Shown here: positions 59,364 to 64,000 of the stretch, in pieces
How positions within the stretch are numbered: position 1 is the first letter of the stretch
Layout of the letters: every line of letters begins with the position of its first letter
Origin: JAEUPI01 sp963814435
GTDB lineage: Bacteria > Pseudomonadota > Gammaproteobacteria > Burkholderiales > Burkholderiaceae_C
Assembly: GCA_963814435.1 (NCBI GenBank)
Contig: CAWFCV010000010.1
Location: 248,001-312,000, forward strand
DNA: 64,000 nt
Direction: 5' to 3'
Notes under the pieces: generated by a model
The model's input: only the letters and a program-made list of their open reading frames with translations
The model's database searches: none
Told to the model about the DNA's origin: nothing
Translations under genes and position numbers: made by a program

Positions 59364-60544
59364 GCTGCACCCGTATCCGTTCGAGCGCTGGCGCGAGCTC
59401 ACGCTGCAGATCCAGCACAGCGGTGGCCTGCGCCCGATCAGCCTGGGCATCGGCGAGCCGAAGCATCCGACGCCGGCGCTGATCGAGACCGCACTGACCG
59501 GCGCCATGAAGGGCCTGTCGGTGTACCCGCCGACGGTCGGCGAGCCCCGGTTGCGCGAGGCCATCGCCGGCTGGCTGCAGCGGCGCTACGGCGTCAAGCT
59601 GAACCCGTCGACGCAGGTGCTGCCGGTCAACGGCTCGCGCGAGGCCCTGTTTGCGTTGGCCCAGGTGGTGATCGACCCGAGCCGCGACGGCGCCACGGTG
59701 GTGTGCCCGAATCCCTTCTATCAGATCTACGAGGGCGCGGCGCTGCTGGCCGGCGCCCGCACCGCGTTCGCCAACAGCCGGGCCGAGCGCAACTTCGCCG
59801 CCGACTGGTCGCAGATCGACGCCACCACCTGGGCGCGCACCCAGCTGCTGTACGTGTGCTCGCCGGGCAACCCCACCGGCGCGGTGATGCCGCTGGACGA
59901 GTGGCGCGCGCTGTTCGAGCTGTCCGACCGCTACGGCTTCGTGATCGCCAGCGACGAGTGCTACTCGGAGATCTACTTCGGCTGCCGAGGCGCCGCTGGG
60001 CGGCCTGCAGGCCGCGCACGCGCTGGGCCGCGACGACTTTCGCCAGCTGATCGCCTTCACTTCGCTGTCCAAGCGCTCGAACGTGCCCGGCATGCGCTCG
60101 GGCTTCGTCGCCGGCGACGCGGCGCTGATGAAAGCCTTCCTGCTGTACCGCACCTACCACGGCAGCGCGATGAGCCCGGTGGTGCAGGCGGCCAGCGTGG
60201 CCGCCTGGAACGACGAGGCGCATGTGCTGGCCAACCGGGCGCTGTACCAGGCCAAGTTCGCCCAGGTCACGCCGCTGCTGGCGACCACGCTCGACGTGCG
60301 GCTGCCCGACGCGGGCTTCTACCTTTGGGCACAAGTACCGGGAGGCGACGATGTCGCCTACGCGCGCGGCCTGCTCGCTCAATACAATGTCACGGTGTTG
60401 CCAGGCAGCCTGCTCGCGCGCGAAGCGCACGGTGTCAATCCCGGCCGGGGCCGCATCCGCATGGCGCTTGGTGGCCGAAACCGCCGAGTGTCTCGAAGCC
60501 GCGCAGCGCATCGTTCAGTACACCCAGTCACGACCCAGCCCCCC

Positions 60545-60548
<4 letters not shown>
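59344..60548 (+). CDS. dapC: Succinyldiaminopimelate transaminase (frameshifted)
   Basis: DapC, a PLP-dependent class I aminotransferase of the succinylase branch of lysine/diaminopimelate synthesis, about 400 aa. It starts MNPLLARLHPYPFERWREL; other motifs are LGIGEPKHPTPALIETALTG, YVCSPGNPTGAVMPLDEWRA, VIASDECYSEIYFG and the PLP Lys in AFTSLSKRSNVPGMRSGFVA. The Arg near the end is in VNPGRGRIRMAL. Indels lie near 59995 and 60468, after which the true C-terminus is AECLEAAQRIVQYTQSRP. Its stop overlaps the dapD ATG (ATGA). Confidence 0.92.
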
Positions 60549-61369
<821 letters not shown>

Positions 61370-61410
61370 ATGCGGCCCGCATTCCACCCACGGCACCCGG
61401 AGGAGCGAGC

Positions 61411-62599
61411 ATGAGCGGCGGCAACATGGAGAAGGTGCTGCGCATGATGGCGGACAAGAACGCGTCGGACGTGTTCCTGTCGGCCAACATGCCGATCCTG
61501 ATCAAGATCCACGGCCAGATGCTGCAGCTATCGGACCAGTCGCTCACGCCGGGCCAGCCGCGCCAGCTGCTGGCCGAGCTGCTGTCGCCCCAGCAGATGG
61601 AAGAGCTCGACGACACCGGCGAGCTGAACCTCGGTCTGGCGATGGAAGGCCTGGGCAGCTTCCGCATGTCGGCGTTCCGGCAGCGCGGCTCGATCGCCGC
61701 GGTGTTCCGCCACATCCCGCACGACATCCCGTCGCTCGAAAGCCTGAACCTGCCGCCGCTGCTGTCGTCGCTGGTGCTGGAAAAGCGCGGCCTGATCCTG
61801 ATGGTCGGCGCCACCGGCACCGGCAAGAGCACCACGCTCGCCTCGATGCTCGACCAGCGCAACCAGCAGGTGTCGGGCCACATCCTGACGATCGAGGACC
61901 CGATCGAGTTCATGTTCAGCAACAAGCGCTCGCTGGTCAACCAGCGCGAGGTCGGTCGCGACACCGAGACGCTGCAGACGGCGCTGAAGAACGCGCTGCG
62001 CCAGGCGCCGGACTGCATCCTGATCGGCGAAATCCGCGACCGCGAGACGATGACCTCGGCGATCTCCTACGCGCTGTCGGGCCACCTGGTGCTGGCGACG
62101 CTGCACGCCAACAACAGCTACCACGCGCTCGGGCGGATCTTGTCCTTCTACACGCCGGAGTCGCGTCCGGCGCTGCTGAGCGACCTGTCGTCGGGCCTGC
62201 GCGCCATCATCTCGCAGCGCCTGTTGCGTGCCAGCGCCGGCGGGCGCATGCCGTCGGTCGAGGTGCTGCTGAACACCAAGCTGATCGCCGAGCTGATCGA
62301 GCAAGGCGAGTTCGGCGGCATCAAGGAGGCGATGGAGAAGTCGCTGGCCGAAGGCTCACAGACCTTCGAGGCCGATCTGGCGCGCCTGATCAACGACGGC
62401 CTGATCACCCGCGACGAGGGCCTGTCGCACGCCGACTCGCCGACCAACCTGCTGTGGCGGCTGCAGAACGACCAGACGCCGATTGCGCGCGACGCCGCAG
62501 AAGGGCGAGGACCCCGACACCGCGTTCTTCACCGAGATCGCGCTCGACGTGATGCCCGACGCTCCCAGCTCGCGCAGCGCGCCGCTGGGCCGGCGCTGA
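61411..62599 (+). CDS. pilU: Type IV pilus retraction-type ATPase PilU (frameshifted at C-terminus)
   Basis: A PilT/PilU-family hexameric ATPase of about 395 aa. Walker A is LMVGATGTGKSTTLASMLDQ, the Asp box region ILTIEDPIEFMFSNKRSLVN, Walker B APDCILIGEIRDRETMTSAI and the His box SGHLVLATLHANNSYHALGR. An indel near 62500 hides the true C-terminus, which reads EDPDTAFFTEIALDVMPDAP. Length and C-terminus fit PilU better than PilT. Its position inside the dap operon, away from other pilus genes, is usual in Burkholderiales; PilU works with PilT in pilus retraction. Confidence 0.9.
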
Positions 62600-62604
62600 A
62601 TGCC

Positions 62605-63756
62605 ATGAGCCAGACGCTGCGCCTCGCCGAGGCGCTGATCGCCCGACCCTCGGTGACGCCCGACGACGGCGGTTGCCAGGCGTTGATCGCCGAGCGCCTG
62701 CAGGCGCTGGGCTTCGCGTGCGAGACGATGCTGTTCGGGCCGGAAGAGCGGACGCGTCACCAACCTGTGGGCCTGCGCACCGCGGCCAGCGGCCCGGGCC
62801 GACCGTGGTGCTGGCCGGGCACACCGACGTCGTGCCCACCGGGCCGCTCGAGCAATGGCGCAGCGACCCGTTCGTGCCGACGCACCGCGACGGCAAGCTG
62901 TACGGCCGCGGCGCCGCCGACATGAAGACCTCGATCGCCGCGATGGTGGTGGCGGCTGAAGAGCTGGTGCGCGTCCAGGCCCGATCATGCCGGCACGATC
63001 GCCCTGCTGTTCACCAGCGACGAGGAAGGCCCGTCGGTCGACGGCACCGTGCGCGTGGTGCAGGCGCTGCAGGCGCGCGGCGAGCGGCTCGACTGCTGCA
63101 TCGTCGGCGAGCCGACGTCGGTGGAGCGACTGGGCGACATGATCAAGAACGGCCGCCGCGGCTCGCTGTCGGGCCGGCTCACGGTCAAGGGCGTGCAGGG
63201 CCACGTGGCCTACCCGCAGCTGGCGCGCAACCCGATCCACCAGCTCGCGCCGGCGCTGGCCGAGCTGGTGGCGATCGAGTGGGACGCGCGGCAACGCGTT
63301 CTTTCCGGCCACCACGCTTCCAGGTGTCCAACATCCACGCCGGCACCGGGGCGGGCAACGTGATCCCCGGCACCGTGGTGGTGGACTTCAATTTCCGCTT
63401 CAGCACCGAATCCACGCCCGAGGGTCTGCAGCAGCGGTTGGTGCACGTGCTGCGACGCCACGGCCTCGAGTACGACGCTTGCGTGGGTGCTCGGCGGCGA
63501 GCCCTTCCTCACCACGCCCGGCAGCCTGAGCGAGGCGCTGACGGCGGCGATCCGCAGCCGAGACCGGCGTGACGCCGAGCTGTCGACCACCGGCGGCACC
63601 TCCGACGGCCGCTTCATCGCCCGCGTCTGCCCGCAGGTGGTGGAGTTCGGGCCGGTCAACGCCAGCATCCACAAGATCGACGAGCATGTGGCCGTCGACG
63701 ACATCGAGCCGCTGAAGAACATCTACCGGCGCACGCTGGAGACGCTGTTGACATGA
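62605..63756 (+). CDS. dapE: Succinyl-diaminopimelate desuccinylase (frameshifted)
   Basis: DapE, a di-zinc M20-family hydrolase of about 385 aa that releases LL-diaminopimelate. It starts MSQTLRLAEALIARPSVTPD. The metal-binding regions are VVLAGHTDVVPTGPLEQWRS, GAADMKTSIAAMVVAAEEL and ALLFTSDEEGPSVDGTVRVV; the dimerisation domain has TVKGVQGHVAYPQLARNPIH, and the C-terminal His region is DEHVAVDDIEPLKNIYRRTL. At least four indels (near 62790, 62985, 63295 and 63483) break the frame. The stop overlaps the prmB start (ATGA). Confidence 0.92.
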
Positions 63757-64000
63757 CCGTGATCGAGTTGATCGAGCGCTCCAGCGCCCGCCTCGAACAG
63801 GCGGGCGTTTCGTTTGGCCATGGAACGACCAATGCCTTCGACGAAGCCGCGTGGCTGGTGCTGTGGCGGCTCGGCCTGCCGCTCGACGATCTGGACGCTG
63901 TGGCCGACCGTGTCGTGGACGCGGCCGCGCAGCAGCAGGCGGAGCAACTCGTCGCCGAGCGCATCGCCACGCGCAAGCCCGCGGCCTATCTGACCGGCGA
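63753..64000 (+). CDS. prmB: Ribosomal protein L3 N5-glutamine methyltransferase, N-terminal part (partial at right edge)
   Basis: The first 82 residues of a HemK-family methyltransferase cut off by the window edge. The N-terminal helical domain (IELIERSSARLEQAGVSFGH, TTNAFDEAAWLVLWRLGLPL, ERIATRKPAAYLTGE) matches PrmB, which methylates a Gln of ribosomal protein L3, more than PrmC. The ATG overlaps the dapE stop. The NPPY catalytic motif is outside the window, so PrmB rather than PrmC rests on the N-terminus and the dapE neighbour. Confidence 0.8.
   Translation, partial: MTVIELIERSSARLEQAGVSFGHGTTNAFDEAAWLVLWRLGLPLDDLDAVADRVVDAAAQQQAEQLVAERIATRKPAAYLTG

Overview
This 64-kb, GC-rich window looks like the chromosome of a betaproteobacterium of the order Burkholderiales (Rubrivivax/Leptothrix/Comamonadaceae-like). 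The reasons are the gene orders thrS-infC-rpmI-rplT-pheST-ihfA-merR-tRNA-Pro, smc-zipA-ligA and dapC-dapD-pilU-dapE-prmB, and a large fatty-acid-type CoA catabolism cluster with its own Liv-type ABC transporter. The genus is inference; no rRNA gene is present.

Layout. 1-2329: the end of a GGDEF/EAL protein, a thioredoxin-fold protein and an arylamine N-acetyltransferase. 2529-12497: a 10-kb element integrated into tRNA-Pro(GGG). It has a 51-bp target duplication at its ends, P4-type integrase, AlpA-like regulator, an ADP-ribosyltransferase-like protein, primase-polymerase/helicase, an iteron-like repeat array, a Nu1-type small terminase, an HK97-type capsid protein and a Panacea toxin-antitoxin pair next to the right end. 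It lacks large terminase, portal, protease and tail genes, so it resembles a phage satellite (possibly capsid-forming) or a reduced prophage. 12453-20796: tRNA-Pro and the translation cluster on the minus strand. infC starts at ATC; thrS is preceded by a short Thr-ending leader ORF and a terminator hairpin 16 nt before its start codon. 20535-22461: a DUF4331 exported protein and a lipoprotein.

22649-41642: about 19 kb of minus-strand genes: acyl-CoA ligase, a five-gene Liv-type importer, FadB-like enzyme, thiolase, two acyl-CoA dehydrogenases, two thioesterases, two SDRs, a medium-chain oxidoreductase, an acetyltransferase and a dehalogenase-like hydrolase. Together they can import a carboxylate, activate it to CoA and degrade it by beta-oxidation. 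41765-45533: plus-strand housekeeping genes (selO, msrB, yciB, bolA, a parvulin). 45650-46985: divergent ybbA/tesA whose start codons share one CATG. 47008-64000: a FecR/DUF6600 protein, a crotonase, def, ligA, glutathione reductase, zipA, smc, queF, the lysine/diaminopimelate genes dapC, dapD and dapE around pilU, and the start of prmB.

Sequence quality. Many clearly functional genes, including essential ones (rplT, pheS, pheT, thrS, dapD, dapE), are broken by single-base indels while others (smc, ligA) are intact. The pattern points to sequencing or assembly errors, worst at 32.5-36.5 kb and inside the element. Genes marked as frameshifted are therefore described as probably functional and reported over their full reconstructed span.
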